A DNA stretch of 64,000 bases from JBOHRN01 sp050732775. Lineage in GTDB: Bacteria; Gemmatimonadota; Gemmatimonadetes; Longimicrobiales; Longimicrobiaceae. Below are positions 8,873 through 16,782 of the stretch, one piece after another. A model generated the notes under the pieces. That model saw only the letters and a list, made by a program, of their open reading frames with translations, did no database searches and had not been told where the DNA came from. Location of the stretch: contig JBOHRN010000046.1 in NCBI GenBank assembly GCA_050732775.1, positions 1 to 64,000 on the forward strand, written 5' to 3'. The stretch's first letter is position 1. The number at the start of each line of letters is the position of its first letter. The translations under genes and the position numbers were made by a program.

Positions 8873-10281
8873 TCCTGAAGCGCTTCTACCACGACCGGCT
8901 GGCCGCGGCGAGCTACCTGGTGGGGTGTGAGGCCACGGGCGAGGCGCTGGTGGTCGATCCCACCCGCGACCTCGAACAGTACCTCCAGGCCGCCCGCGCC
9001 GAAAGAGTGCGCATCACGCATGTAACCGAGACGCACATCCACGCCGACTTTGTCTCCGGAACCCGTGAGTTGGCGGCTCTCACCAACGCGCAAGCGCTGC
9101 TGTCGGCAGAGGGGGGAGACGGCTGGCAGTACGCCTACGCCGAGGGGGAGGGGGCGATCCTACTCCGGGAGGGAGACTCTTTCCGGGTGGGAGAGGTGCG
9201 CATCGACGTCCTCCACACGCCCGGCCACACCCCGGAGCACCTCTCCCTGATGATAACCGATCGGGCGGCGGCTAACGCTCCCATGGGCGTCTTCACTGGA
9301 GATTTTATCTTCGTGGGAGACATCGGGCGCCCCGATCTGCTGGAAAAGACCGCGAACCTCCGCGGGAGCATGGAAGAGGGGGCGCGGCAGCTCTTCGGCT
9401 CGCTCCAGCGCTTCAAGGAACTCCCCGAATACCTCCAGCTCTGGCCCGGTCACGGCGCGGGTTCCGCGTGCGGCAAGGCGCTCGGGGCCGTCCCCCAGTC
9501 CACCCTGGGGTATGAAAAGCGCTTCAGTCCACCCTTCTCGTACCAGACGGAGGAAGAGTTCGTGCGCGCCGTCTTGGAAGGACAACCCTCTGCTCCGAAG
9601 TACTTCGCAGAGATGAAGCGCATCAACCGGGAGGGGCCGTTGCCACTGGGCGAGTTCAAGACCGCGGGACCCCTCCCGGACGCCCGCCTCGCCGAGGTGC
9701 TCGGAGACGATGGAGCAGTAGTGCTCGATCTGCGCCCCGCCGCCCGGTACGGCGCGGGGCACCTACCGGGTGCGCTGAGCATCCCCTTGAACCGGTCCTT
9801 CACAACCTGGGCGGGGTGGTTGCTACCGTATGACCGGGAGCTCTACCTGATCGCCGCTGAGCCACAGGTAAACGAGGCCGCGAAAGAGCTCGCGATGATC
9901 GGCCTGGACCGGGTCGGTGGCTACTTCGACCCGCAGGCCGTCGCCGCCTGGGAGGGGTCGGGACGACAGCTGGAAACAGTGCGGGAGATCTCTGCGGCGG
10001 AAGCCGCCGAGCGCATGCGCCGGGGAGAGTTGGCGGTGCTCGACGTGCGCAACCCCTCGGAGTGGGAAGAAGGACACCTCCCCGGGGTCGAGAACATCCC
10101 CCTGGGCGAGCTCCCCGACCGGCTCGGCGAAGTTACTCCCGGCGACAAGCCCCTCTTGGTCCACTGCAAAGCTGGGGGGCGCGGCGCGATAGCCGCGAGC
10201 TTGCTACAACACCACGGGGTCAAAAACGTCATGAACTTACGCGGCGGCTTCGACGCCTGGACCGCGCGGAGCGCAAGGTAG
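8869..10281 (+). CDS. MBL-fold persulfide dioxygenase-like protein with two rhodanese domains
   Basis: Fusion protein of 470 aa. Residues 1-250 are an ETHE1-like metallo-beta-lactamase domain with TETHIHADFVSG (H56, H58, D60), HTPGHTPEHLS and GDFIFVGDIGRPDL, the pattern of persulfide dioxygenases that oxidise glutathione persulfide to sulfite. Residues about 275-365 form a rhodanese-like domain (VLDLRPAARYGAGHLPGA) with no catalytic cysteine, so it is probably structural. Residues about 375-470 form a second rhodanese with an intact loop, HCKAGGR (C433). It is translationally coupled to the desulfurase-like gene upstream. Together the pair suggests transfer and oxidation of sulfane sulfur; direct substrate evidence is absent. 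Confidence 0.87.
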   Translation: MILKRFYHDRLAAASYLVGCEATGEALVVDPTRDLEQYLQAARAERVRITHVTETHIHADFVSGTRELAALTNAQALLSAEGGDGWQYAYAEGEGAILLREGDSFRVGEVRIDVLHTPGHTPEHLSLMITDRAAANAPMGVFTGDFIFVGDIGRPDLLEKTANLRGSMEEGARQLFGSLQRFKELPEYLQLWPGHGAGSACGKALGAVPQSTLGYEKRFSPPFSYQTEEEFVRAVLEGQPSAPKYFAEMKRINREGPLPLGEFKTAGPLPDARLAEVLGDDGAVVLDLRPAARYGAGHLPGALSIPLNRSFTTWAGWLLPYDRELYLIAAEPQVNEAAKELAMIGLDRVGGYFDPQAVAAWEGSGRQLETVREISAAEAAERMRRGELAVLDVRNPSEWEEGHLPGVENIPLGELPDRLGEVTPGDKPLLVHCKAGGRGAIAASLLQHHGVKNVMNLRGGFDAWTARSAR

Positions 10282-10315
10282 CCGCACGGCCGGTTGCCCA
10301 CGGCAGGCGGGCTTT

Positions 10316-10330
10316 GAGACCGAGGGTCTC
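10316..10330. terminator. Short inverted repeat between convergent genes
   Basis: GAGACC-GAG-GGTCTC forms a perfect 6-bp stem with a 3-nt loop in the 113-nt gap between the convergent MBL-rhodanese and M14 genes. There is no T-tract on either side, so it would be a weak or Rho-assisted terminator at best. Confidence 0.3.
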
Positions 10331-10389
10331 TACCCCACGACGTGATCGTTCTCGCCGAAGTCGAGTTGCTCGTCGGAGCGTAACTTCAT
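10330..10389 (-). CDS. Possible 19-aa peptide after the M14 peptidase gene
   Basis: Short frame with an ATG 5 nt after the stop of the M14 peptidase gene. It encodes a charged 19-residue peptide beginning MKLRSDEQLDFGEN and ends in TAG inside the inverted repeat at 10316-10330. No clear Shine-Dalgarno site, although coupling from the upstream stop is possible. It may be a chance frame or the remnant of a longer gene; nothing identifies a function. Confidence 0.25.
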   Translation of the reverse strand: MKLRSDEQLDFGENDHVVG

Positions 10390-10394
10390 GGTAG

Positions 10395-12893
10395 TCACGG
10401 CCCCAACAGCACGGCGTTGGCGAAGAGGGGAAAGCCCGCGTGCCAGAACATGCGGAAGACCGGGTCGCCGGCGAAGAGGACCACGCTGCCCCCTCCCCGC
10501 CGCGCCGTGACCAGCCAGCTCCCGCGCTCGAAGTGCTCCAGATTGCCCGCAGAGATCACCCCCGAGACCACCTCCACGCCCCCCGGAAAGTACGCCACGC
10601 TCTCCACGCCCGGGGCCGGTTCGAATACCATCCGCCCCCGGTGCAACACGAAGGTTCGCCCCGCGTCGCCGGGAAGTCCCGCACCCCACGCCAGGGGGTG
10701 GGCGGGGTCGAGCCGGGCCGGGAGTATGGTTCCGGGCACACTCTCCCGCCAGCTCTCCGACTCCCGCTCTTGGCGGCCGAGGAGGAAGCGAGCCTGGTCG
10801 CCCGTGTCTTCCTCGGGGTTTCGCAGGGAAATGTCGAAGATACCGGCCGCCTGGCGGGCGCCCGCCCCGACCGCTACCAGCCGTCCTCCCCCCTCTACCC
10901 ACGCCTTGAGCGCGTCGGCGACCTCCGGGGCCGGCGCGCCTGCGAGTTCGGGGAGGATTATCACGTCGTACTCCGACAGGTCGAGCCCCGGCGTGTCATC
11001 GATCCAAAGGACGTCGTGGGGGATGCCGAGGCGCTGCTCCAGGTAGAACCAAGCCGCCCCGAACGAAGTGGGCGAGATCTGGTCGCCCGAGAGCAGCGCT
11101 ACTGCGGGGAGGGCTACCGGCCTGGCGTTGTCGCTCCCAAGATCGATGCCGGCTTGGCTGAGCCACGACGCCACCGGCACCACCACCCCCCCCAACCCCG
11201 CCTCCTCCACCCGCGCCCGCAGCTCACCGCTAGCAGCCGCGGGCAAGAACCACGTCCCCGCCGGGAAGGCGCGCTCGGCGTGGGTAGAAGACTCTGCCAG
11301 CACCCGGACGCGGCCCCCTTGCCTCAGAAAAGTTATCAAGCCGGGGAGCACGTACTCGCTCGGCGCAATCAGGTACCCTACACCCGGCGGAGGCGGCGGC
11401 GGCGGTGCCCCGCTGCCCGGCGTGAAGCGACGCCACGCTGCCTCCGGCGACCCCGAGACGCGGTGCGCCTCCACGCCGTAAGCGTAGGGCAGCGACCAGG
11501 CGCTGAGGTCGTAGGAAAACTCGGCCTCCAGCACCGTCTCTGGCTGCAGCAAGGTGATGGCGAGCCGGCCGCGGGGCTGGCGGGCGCGCACCAGGTAGCT
11601 CCCGGCCGGAAAGCCACGGCGCGCGGAAAAGCCAGGATACGGTTCGGCCCGGGCCGAGAAGGGCCGCCCGGCCCGCTCTACCTCGATGCCTTGGCTGAGC
11701 AGTAAGTCCGCCAGGGCGCGGGCCCGGACCGTGTCGGCTCCGGGCACCAGTAAAAAATCCGGCTCGCCCCGTCCCGCCGTACGCTGGGCGGCCGCGAACC
11801 CCGAGAGGAGCCCGCTCTTGCCCAACGCCGCCGTCCGCAGGGTGGCGAGTCCGGAAGCACGGTGGTGCCTGGCCCGCTCGGCCAGCGTGAGGGTATCGCC
11901 CCACGACCTCTCCACCGCCAGCCCTGCCTGGCCGTGCCCCGCCTGCTCGTACGTCATCCCCACCGCCCCCAACAAGCTGGGCCACGAGTCGCCGTAGCCC
12001 GGGTAGAAGAGGTCGAAAGATTCGGCCGTGTAGTACGGCCAGCCGCGCGCGTCAAAGGTGCTGGCGTTACCTCGCCCGAAGCGGCGGCCCCACTCCAGGA
12101 CGTGCTCGGGGTAGATGGGGTTGATCGGCGCCACCGCCGGGAAGAAGAAGTAACTCGACTCGTACCCCATCTCGTGGAAGTCCACGTGGACCTGCGGGTT
12201 GAGCCGGCCCCAACCGGCCAGCCGGGCCCGGGTCTCGGGCTGGGTACCCCACGACCAGTCCCGGTTCAGGTCGAAGAGGTAGTGGTTGTAGCGCCCGCCG
12301 GGCCACGGCTCCCGGTGCTCGCGGCTGTTCGGGTCGGGGTTGACTTCGGCTCCCTTTACCGACCGGAACCAGTTGACGTAACGGGCTCGTCCGTCCGGGT
12401 TCGCGTTGGGGTCTATGATCACCACCAGAGAGTCCAGCACTCCCTGGGTGCCGGGCGCGCCCGAGGCCAGGTCGTACGCCGTCCAGAGCGCGGCCTCGGT
12501 CGAAGACGCTTCGTTGCCGTGGACACCGTAGCTAAAGTAGACCACCGCCGGGATAGCGGCGGCGATCCCGGCGGCGCGGGCGGTCGTGGTCTCGGGGTCG
12601 GCCAGTTCGGCGTTCATGGCCAGCACCTCGTCCAGCCGCAGGAGTTGGTCCGGGCGGGAGACGAAGAGGCGGATCAGCGCACGCCCCTCGGCGGTCTCGC
12701 CGTAGCTCTGCACCTCCACCGCCGCGGACGCCCCGGCCAGCGCTTCGGCGTACTCCAGTACTCCGGCGTGATCGGTAAAACGCTCTCCCAGCGGGTACCC
12801 CAACACCTCCTCGGGCGACGGCACCCGTTCTTGGGCCGTGAGGGGCAGCGCGGCGGCGATGAGCAGGCCGGTGGCGGCGCGAAGAGAGATCAT
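10395..12893 (-). CDS. Secreted M14-family zinc carboxypeptidase
   Basis: Exported metallopeptidase of 832 aa. Signal peptide at residues 1-20 ending LPLTA-QE. The M14 catalytic domain (about 35-370) shows the zinc-binding HGNEAS (H125, E128), the DPNANPDGR substrate-pocket motif, a third histidine in HVDFHEMG (H240 or H236) and MTYEQAGHG near the usual catalytic glutamate position. The C-terminal half is an additional alpha/beta region (SEYDVIILPELAGAP, GGGRLVAVGAGA) like a GATase or Rossmann-type module, preceded by a proline run at about residue 500. It probably degrades peptides or peptidoglycan stems outside the cytoplasm. It is monocistronic or ends with the 19-aa frame and is divergent from the lipoprotein at 13081. 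Confidence 0.88.
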   Translation of the reverse strand: MISLRAATGLLIAAALPLTAQERVPSPEEVLGYPLGERFTDHAGVLEYAEALAGASAAVEVQSYGETAEGRALIRLFVSRPDQLLRLDEVLAMNAELADPETTTARAAGIAAAIPAVVYFSYGVHGNEASSTEAALWTAYDLASGAPGTQGVLDSLVVIIDPNANPDGRARYVNWFRSVKGAEVNPDPNSREHREPWPGGRYNHYLFDLNRDWSWGTQPETRARLAGWGRLNPQVHVDFHEMGYESSYFFFPAVAPINPIYPEHVLEWGRRFGRGNASTFDARGWPYYTAESFDLFYPGYGDSWPSLLGAVGMTYEQAGHGQAGLAVERSWGDTLTLAERARHHRASGLATLRTAALGKSGLLSGFAAAQRTAGRGEPDFLLVPGADTVRARALADLLLSQGIEVERAGRPFSARAEPYPGFSARRGFPAGSYLVRARQPRGRLAITLLQPETVLEAEFSYDLSAWSLPYAYGVEAHRVSGSPEAAWRRFTPGSGAPPPPPPPGVGYLIAPSEYVLPGLITFLRQGGRVRVLAESSTHAERAFPAGTWFLPAAASGELRARVEEAGLGGVVVPVASWLSQAGIDLGSDNARPVALPAVALLSGDQISPTSFGAAWFYLEQRLGIPHDVLWIDDTPGLDLSEYDVIILPELAGAPAPEVADALKAWVEGGGRLVAVGAGARQAAGIFDISLRNPEEDTGDQARFLLGRQERESESWRESVPGTILPARLDPAHPLAWGAGLPGDAGRTFVLHRGRMVFEPAPGVESVAYFPGGVEVVSGVISAGNLEHFERGSWLVTARRGGGSVVLFAGDPVFRMFWHAGFPLFANAVLLGP

Positions 12894-12973
12894 GAGAAGC
12901 GTGAACTGGGACTCGAGCCACTCCGGACGGAGTGTGAGAGTAAGCTACCAACGCGCGGGGAGCGGCGCAACAC

Positions 12974-13003
12974 TTGACAGTCCGCCGGGCCGAGCGGTAG
13001 CGT
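12974..13003 (+). promoter_or_regulatory. Sigma70-like promoter upstream of a lipoprotein gene
   Basis: A perfect -35 box TTGACA at 12974-12979 and a -10-like TAGCGT at 12998-13003, with an 18-nt spacer. The expected start site is about 13010. It lies in the 187-nt divergent gap between the M14 peptidase and the lipoprotein at 13081, where no other feature is evident. Confidence 0.5.
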
Positions 13004-13040
13004 TCAGGCCCGGAGTATCTCACCCAACCAGGAGAAGGTG

Positions 13041-13094
13041 ATGGAGGCAGTCACGCACCACCAGAACGACGGTAGCGGGCGTGAAGAGGTGTAG
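13041..13094 (+). CDS. Possible 17-aa leader peptide overlapping the lipoprotein start
   Basis: ATG at 13041 follows a good Shine-Dalgarno site (AGGAGAAGG, 13030-13038). It opens an 18-codon frame ending in TAG at 13092-13094, 12 nt inside the lipoprotein gene that begins at GTG 13081. The lipoprotein GTG itself lacks a clear ribosome-binding site, so translation of the short frame may feed ribosomes onto it. Peptide starts MEAVTHHQNDG. This could also be a chance frame. Confidence 0.35.
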   Translation: MEAVTHHQNDGSGREEV

Positions 13095-13503
13095 CCGCGC
13101 CGCGTGGCTCCTGCTGGCGTCACTCTTCGCGGCGTGCGGCGACAACGCGCGCGCGGGTCTCAGCCGGGAGGAGTTCATCGCCGTGAACGTGGAGCTGCGC
13201 GAGGCCGGGCCCGATTCGGTGGAGGCGGTCTTGGCCCGGAATGACGTCACGGCCAAGGAGTTACGGGCTTTCGTGCTGAGCCGAACCACCAGCGAACTGG
13301 CCTCGGTGTGGCGCGAGATCGCGAGACATACGGCACCCGAGGCGGAGGCGCGCCCGCAGCTACCCGCGCCTGCGCGCGGCCCGGACACCGCTACCTCTGA
13401 AGAGGAACCGGGCGACACCGCCAGGGAGAAGGATCCGCGCCTCCGCCCTCCCCCCGCGGTCCCCGATCCGGTGCTGCCCCCAGCGGAAATCGAGCCGGGC
13501 TGA
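13081..13503 (+). CDS. Small lipoprotein with proline-rich tail
   Basis: Protein of 140 aa with a basic N-terminus (MKRCSRAAW), a hydrophobic segment and the lipobox SLFAAC, so it is likely membrane-anchored and exported. The mature region has a short helical domain (SREEFIAVNVELREA, VEAVLARNDVTAKELRAFVL) and then a long Pro/Glu/Arg-rich disordered tail ending PPAEIEPG. I do not recognise the helical part. The frame has no start other than GTG 13081 after its upstream stop at 13039. It is driven by the promoter at 12974 and is convergent with nadK (3 nt gap). Confidence 0.7.
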   Translation: MKRCSRAAWLLLASLFAACGDNARAGLSREEFIAVNVELREAGPDSVEAVLARNDVTAKELRAFVLSRTTSELASVWREIARHTAPEAEARPQLPAPARGPDTATSEEEPGDTAREKDPRLRPPPAVPDPVLPPAEIEPG

Positions 13504-13506
13504 GCC

Positions 13507-14385
13507 CTACTCCCGTCCCTCCAGTCCGCCCCAGCGGAGCTTGCGCCGTAGGGTTCCGAAGAAGGTGCGTCCGGGTGGCCGCACCAGCCGCACGCGCTCC
13601 TCGGCGCGGCGTACCACCACCCGGTCGCCGGGCGCCAACTCCGCCCCCTCCTGGCCGTCTATGGTGAGCACGATCTCCTCGGAGGGGGAGAGGACCTCGA
13701 CCGTCACGGTCTCGTGCGCGGGTAGGACCAATGGCCTTACCGCCAGGGTGTGAGGACAGACCGGCGTGGCCAGGATGCAGTCCAGCGTGGGGTGCACGAT
13801 GGGTCCGCCCGCGGACAGGGAGTAGGCGGTCGAGCCGGTTGGGGTCGCTAGGACGATGCCGTCGGCGGTGTAGGTTCCCACCTCGTCGCCGCCCACCCGC
13901 ACGGCCAGCCGCATGACCCGGGCGAAGCCGCCTTTGTGGACCACGGCGTCGTTGAGGGCCAGGTACGGCCCGGCTAACTCGCGCCCGTCCCGCTCGGCGC
14001 GGGCCAGGAGCAGGGTCCGTTCGTCCACCAGCAACTCACCGCGCACCAAGGCGGCCAGGGTATCTTCCAGCTCTTCCGGCCCCACCGAGGTGAGAAAGCC
14101 GAGGTGACCCAGGTTGACACCCAACACGGGCACTCCCGCGCTCGCCACCATGCGCGCGCCGCGTAGCAGGGTGCCGTCTCCGCCCAGCGTGAGTAGGAGG
14201 TCGACGCCGCCGGGCACCCCGGAGGGAAAAGGGGGACCAGAGCCGTTATCCAGATCCGGCTCTAGGAAGAGCTCCAACTCCCTTTGCTCCGTGAGCCGGC
14301 GCACCCGCTCCAGGGTAGCCCCAAACCCGGTGTAGCGCGGGTGCCCCACCACCCCTACCCGGCGGACCGGAGAATCGAACCTCAC
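13507..14385 (-). CDS. nadK: NAD kinase
   Basis: ATP/polyphosphate-NAD kinase of 292 aa, which makes NADP from NAD. Diagnostic motifs are LTLGGDGTLLRGAR (the GGDG site), VNLGHLGFLTS, the NDAVVHKG NAD-binding segment and TPTGSTAYSLSAGGP. Length is normal. The GTG start at 14385 overlaps the dxs stop by 4 nt (GTGA), so it is translationally coupled. It is the last gene of the long thrS-to-nadK cluster and is convergent with the lipoprotein gene. Confidence 0.95.
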   Translation of the reverse strand: MRFDSPVRRVGVVGHPRYTGFGATLERVRRLTEQRELELFLEPDLDNGSGPPFPSGVPGGVDLLLTLGGDGTLLRGARMVASAGVPVLGVNLGHLGFLTSVGPEELEDTLAALVRGELLVDERTLLLARAERDGRELAGPYLALNDAVVHKGGFARVMRLAVRVGGDEVGTYTADGIVLATPTGSTAYSLSAGGPIVHPTLDCILATPVCPHTLAVRPLVLPAHETVTVEVLSPSEEIVLTIDGQEGAELAPGDRVVVRRAEERVRLVRPPGRTFFGTLRRKLRWGGLEGRE

Positions 14386-16331
14386 CCGGCGGCTCGCCTA
14401 ATCCCCGACCGCGCCCCCAGAAGCTCCCGCGCGCGCCGCTCGATCCCGGCGGGGGTGAGCCCGGTCAGCTCCAACAGGTCGGCGCGCCCGCCGTGCTCCA
14501 CGAAGCGGTCGGGCATGCCCAGGGACGCGCCGCGCACATCCGGCCACCGCTCCGAGATATGACCCCGCGCGTAGCTCCCGAAGCCGTTCACCACCGTACC
14601 CTCTTCCACCGTGAGCACGACCGGGTGTCGCGGGAAGAGCCGCTCCAGAGCCGGCTCGTCCAGCGGCTTGAGAAAACGGCAGTTGACCACCGTGGCCCCG
14701 ACTCCGCTCTTGCCGAGCGACTTCGCCGCCTCGAGCGCCGGCCAGACCATCGTGCCTACGGCCAGCAGGGCGATATCTCCCCCCTCTTGCAGCACCTCCC
14801 AGCTGCCGTACTCGACCCGGGGGACTTCGGAGACGGGCGATGGAGCGGCGGGCACCGTGTCCCTCGGGTAGCGGAGCGAGAAGGGCCCCTCTCGCCACTC
14901 CAGCCCTAGCTTGAGGAGCCCGATCAGTTCGTCGGCGTCCTTGGGCGCGGTCACCGTCATACCGGGGACGGCCAGCATGTAGGCTATGTCGAGCCCGCCA
15001 TGGTGGGTGGGGCCGTCGGCTCCGGCCAACCCAGCCCGGTCCATGCAGAAGAGCACGGGAAGGTCTTGCAGGGCCACGTCGTGGACTATGGAGTCGTACG
15101 CCCGCTGTAGAAAGGTTGAGTAGATGGCCACCACCGGCTTGACGCCGCGGGTAGCGAGCCCGGCCGCGAAGGTGACGCCGTGGGCCTCGGCGATACCCAC
15201 GTCGAAGAACCTCTCGGGGTGCTCCTTCTCGAAGATGTCGGTGCTGGTGCCGGTGGACATGGCGGCGGTGATGGCCACTACCCCGGGCCGGGTGCGGGCC
15301 AGTTCGGTGAGGGCCTGGCCAAATACCTTCTGGTAGCGGGGCAGACCGCCGGAGCCGGATTTGAGCGGGGCTCCGGTATCCTTGTCGAAGAAGCCCTGGG
15401 CGTGCCAGGTGACCGGGTCTTCCTCGCCCGGCCCAAACCCCTTTCCTTTGGTGGTGATGACGTGAACCAGCCGCGGCCCCTCCAGCTTCCTAACCTGTTC
15501 GAAGGTATCGACCAGCCCTAGCGTGTCGTGTCCGTCCACCGGACCCACGTAGCGGAAGCCGAGCTCCTCGAAGATCATCCCCGGCACCACCATCCCCTTG
15601 ACCGCGTCGTCGGTGCGTACGGCGAGCTGCTCGACCATCTCGCCCAGAGAACCAAAGCGGGGCGCGGCGTGAACCAACTTCTTGACCTCTTCGCGCACCC
15701 GGTTGTAGGCGGGGTTGGTGCGGATGTGGGTGAGGTAGCGGTGCATGGCCCCCACGTTGTGGGAGATGGACATCTGGTTGTCGTTCAAGACCACGATCAG
15801 GTCGCGGTCGGTAGAGCCGGCGTTGTTCAGTCCCTCGAAGGGGAGCCCACAAGTCATGGAACCGTCTCCTATGATGGCCACCACCTCGAAGTCATCTCCC
15901 AGCAGGTCACGGGCGGCGGCGATTCCGCACGCCGCCGAGATGGAGGTGCCCGCGTGCCCGGCCCCGAAGACGTCGTACTCGGACTCGGCGCGGCGGAGAA
16001 AGGGGGCCAGCCCGCCGGTGTTGCGGATGGTGGGCATGCGCTGGTTGCGGCCGGTGAGAACCTTGTGGGGGTACGCCTGGTGCCCGACGTCCCACACCAA
16101 CTGGTCGCGGGGGGTGTCGAAGACCCGATGCAGGGCCACGGTCAGTTCGACGGTGCCCAGGTTGGAGCCGAAGTGGGCACCCGCTTGGTGCGCGGCCACC
16201 ACGTCTACTATGCGCTCGCGCACCTCGGCCGCGAGCTCGGGAAGCTTCTTCTCGGGCAGGGCGCGTACGTCCGCGGGTGATCGGATGGTGTCTAGCAAAA
16301 GCAACTTCGTGTCTCCTTCCGGTTCAAGCAT
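14382..16331 (-). CDS. dxs: 1-deoxy-D-xylulose-5-phosphate synthase
   Basis: Thiamine-diphosphate enzyme of 649 aa that condenses pyruvate and glyceraldehyde-3-phosphate in the first step of the MEP isoprenoid pathway. The N-terminal domain has the GDGSMTCGLPFEGLNNAG cofactor motif, and the central domain has DVGIAEAHGVTFAAG with the conserved Glu, then CMDRAGLAGADGPTHHGG. ATG at 16331 overlaps the PAP2 gene by 8 nt. A TTG at 16304, preceded by GGAAGGAG with 8 nt spacing, would give 640 aa starting LLLLDTIRSP, closer to the usual Dxs N-terminus, and may be the true start. It follows the prenyl synthase gene, giving a small isoprenoid block. Confidence 0.95.
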   Translation of the reverse strand: MLEPEGDTKLLLLDTIRSPADVRALPEKKLPELAAEVRERIVDVVAAHQAGAHFGSNLGTVELTVALHRVFDTPRDQLVWDVGHQAYPHKVLTGRNQRMPTIRNTGGLAPFLRRAESEYDVFGAGHAGTSISAACGIAAARDLLGDDFEVVAIIGDGSMTCGLPFEGLNNAGSTDRDLIVVLNDNQMSISHNVGAMHRYLTHIRTNPAYNRVREEVKKLVHAAPRFGSLGEMVEQLAVRTDDAVKGMVVPGMIFEELGFRYVGPVDGHDTLGLVDTFEQVRKLEGPRLVHVITTKGKGFGPGEEDPVTWHAQGFFDKDTGAPLKSGSGGLPRYQKVFGQALTELARTRPGVVAITAAMSTGTSTDIFEKEHPERFFDVGIAEAHGVTFAAGLATRGVKPVVAIYSTFLQRAYDSIVHDVALQDLPVLFCMDRAGLAGADGPTHHGGLDIAYMLAVPGMTVTAPKDADELIGLLKLGLEWREGPFSLRYPRDTVPAAPSPVSEVPRVEYGSWEVLQEGGDIALLAVGTMVWPALEAAKSLGKSGVGATVVNCRFLKPLDEPALERLFPRHPVVLTVEEGTVVNGFGSYARGHISERWPDVRGASLGMPDRFVEHGGRADLLELTGLTPAGIERRARELLGARSGIRRAAG

Positions 16332-16782
16332 AAAGGACCAGGGCGAGCGCCACGCCGTACGCCGCGCCCGCTACCACCTCAACCGGGGTGTGCCCGAGCA
16401 GTTCGATCAGGCGCTCACCCCCCAATTTATGATAATCTTTCAACTCCTCCAAGATATGATTCAAGACCCGCGCCTGCCGACCCGCCGCGCGCCGGATACC
16501 GGTGGCGTCGTACATTACCACCAAAGAGAAGAAGGCGCACACCCCAAACAGGGCCGAGCTCCACCCCGCCTCCAGCCCCGCCGCGGTAGACAGCGCGGTA
16601 ACCGAGGCCGAGTGGGACGAAGGCAGGCCCCCCGTTCCTATCAGCCGGGTAAAGTCGACCCGGCGGTGCGTGGCCAGACCGGCCAGGAACTTGATCCCCT
16701 GTGCGGTCGTCGCGGCTAGTAGAGGGAGGACCAGAACAGGGTTCCACTCGATCACTCCCCGCACCCACCCCGCTAGGTCCAT
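16324..16782 (-). CDS. Divergent PAP2 (DUF212) family membrane protein
   Basis: Membrane protein of 152 aa with three or four hydrophobic segments (about 15-30, 60-95, 135-152). It carries the DUF212 signature GTGGLPSSHSASVTALSTA and MYDATGIRRAAGRQA, then LKELLGHTPVEV-like ELLGHTPVEVVAG. These are reduced acid-phosphatase (PAP2) proteins; the SSH and LGHTP pieces match, but substrates are not known. It sits between the prenyl synthase and dxs with 1-nt and 8-nt overlaps, and related PAP2 proteins act on lipid pyrophosphates. A role in undecaprenyl or isoprenoid phosphate turnover is therefore an inference from context. Confidence 0.85.
   Translation of the reverse strand: MDLAGWVRGVIEWNPVLVLPLLAATTAQGIKFLAGLATHRRVDFTRLIGTGGLPSSHSASVTALSTAAGLEAGWSSALFGVCAFFSLVVMYDATGIRRAAGRQARVLNHILEELKDYHKLGGERLIELLGHTPVEVVAGAAYGVALALVLYA

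Noticed and set aside
14493..16280. Long plus-strand frames opposite dxs
   Set aside because: They mirror dxs codon structure in antisense and show no recognisable motif, as is common in high-GC DNA.
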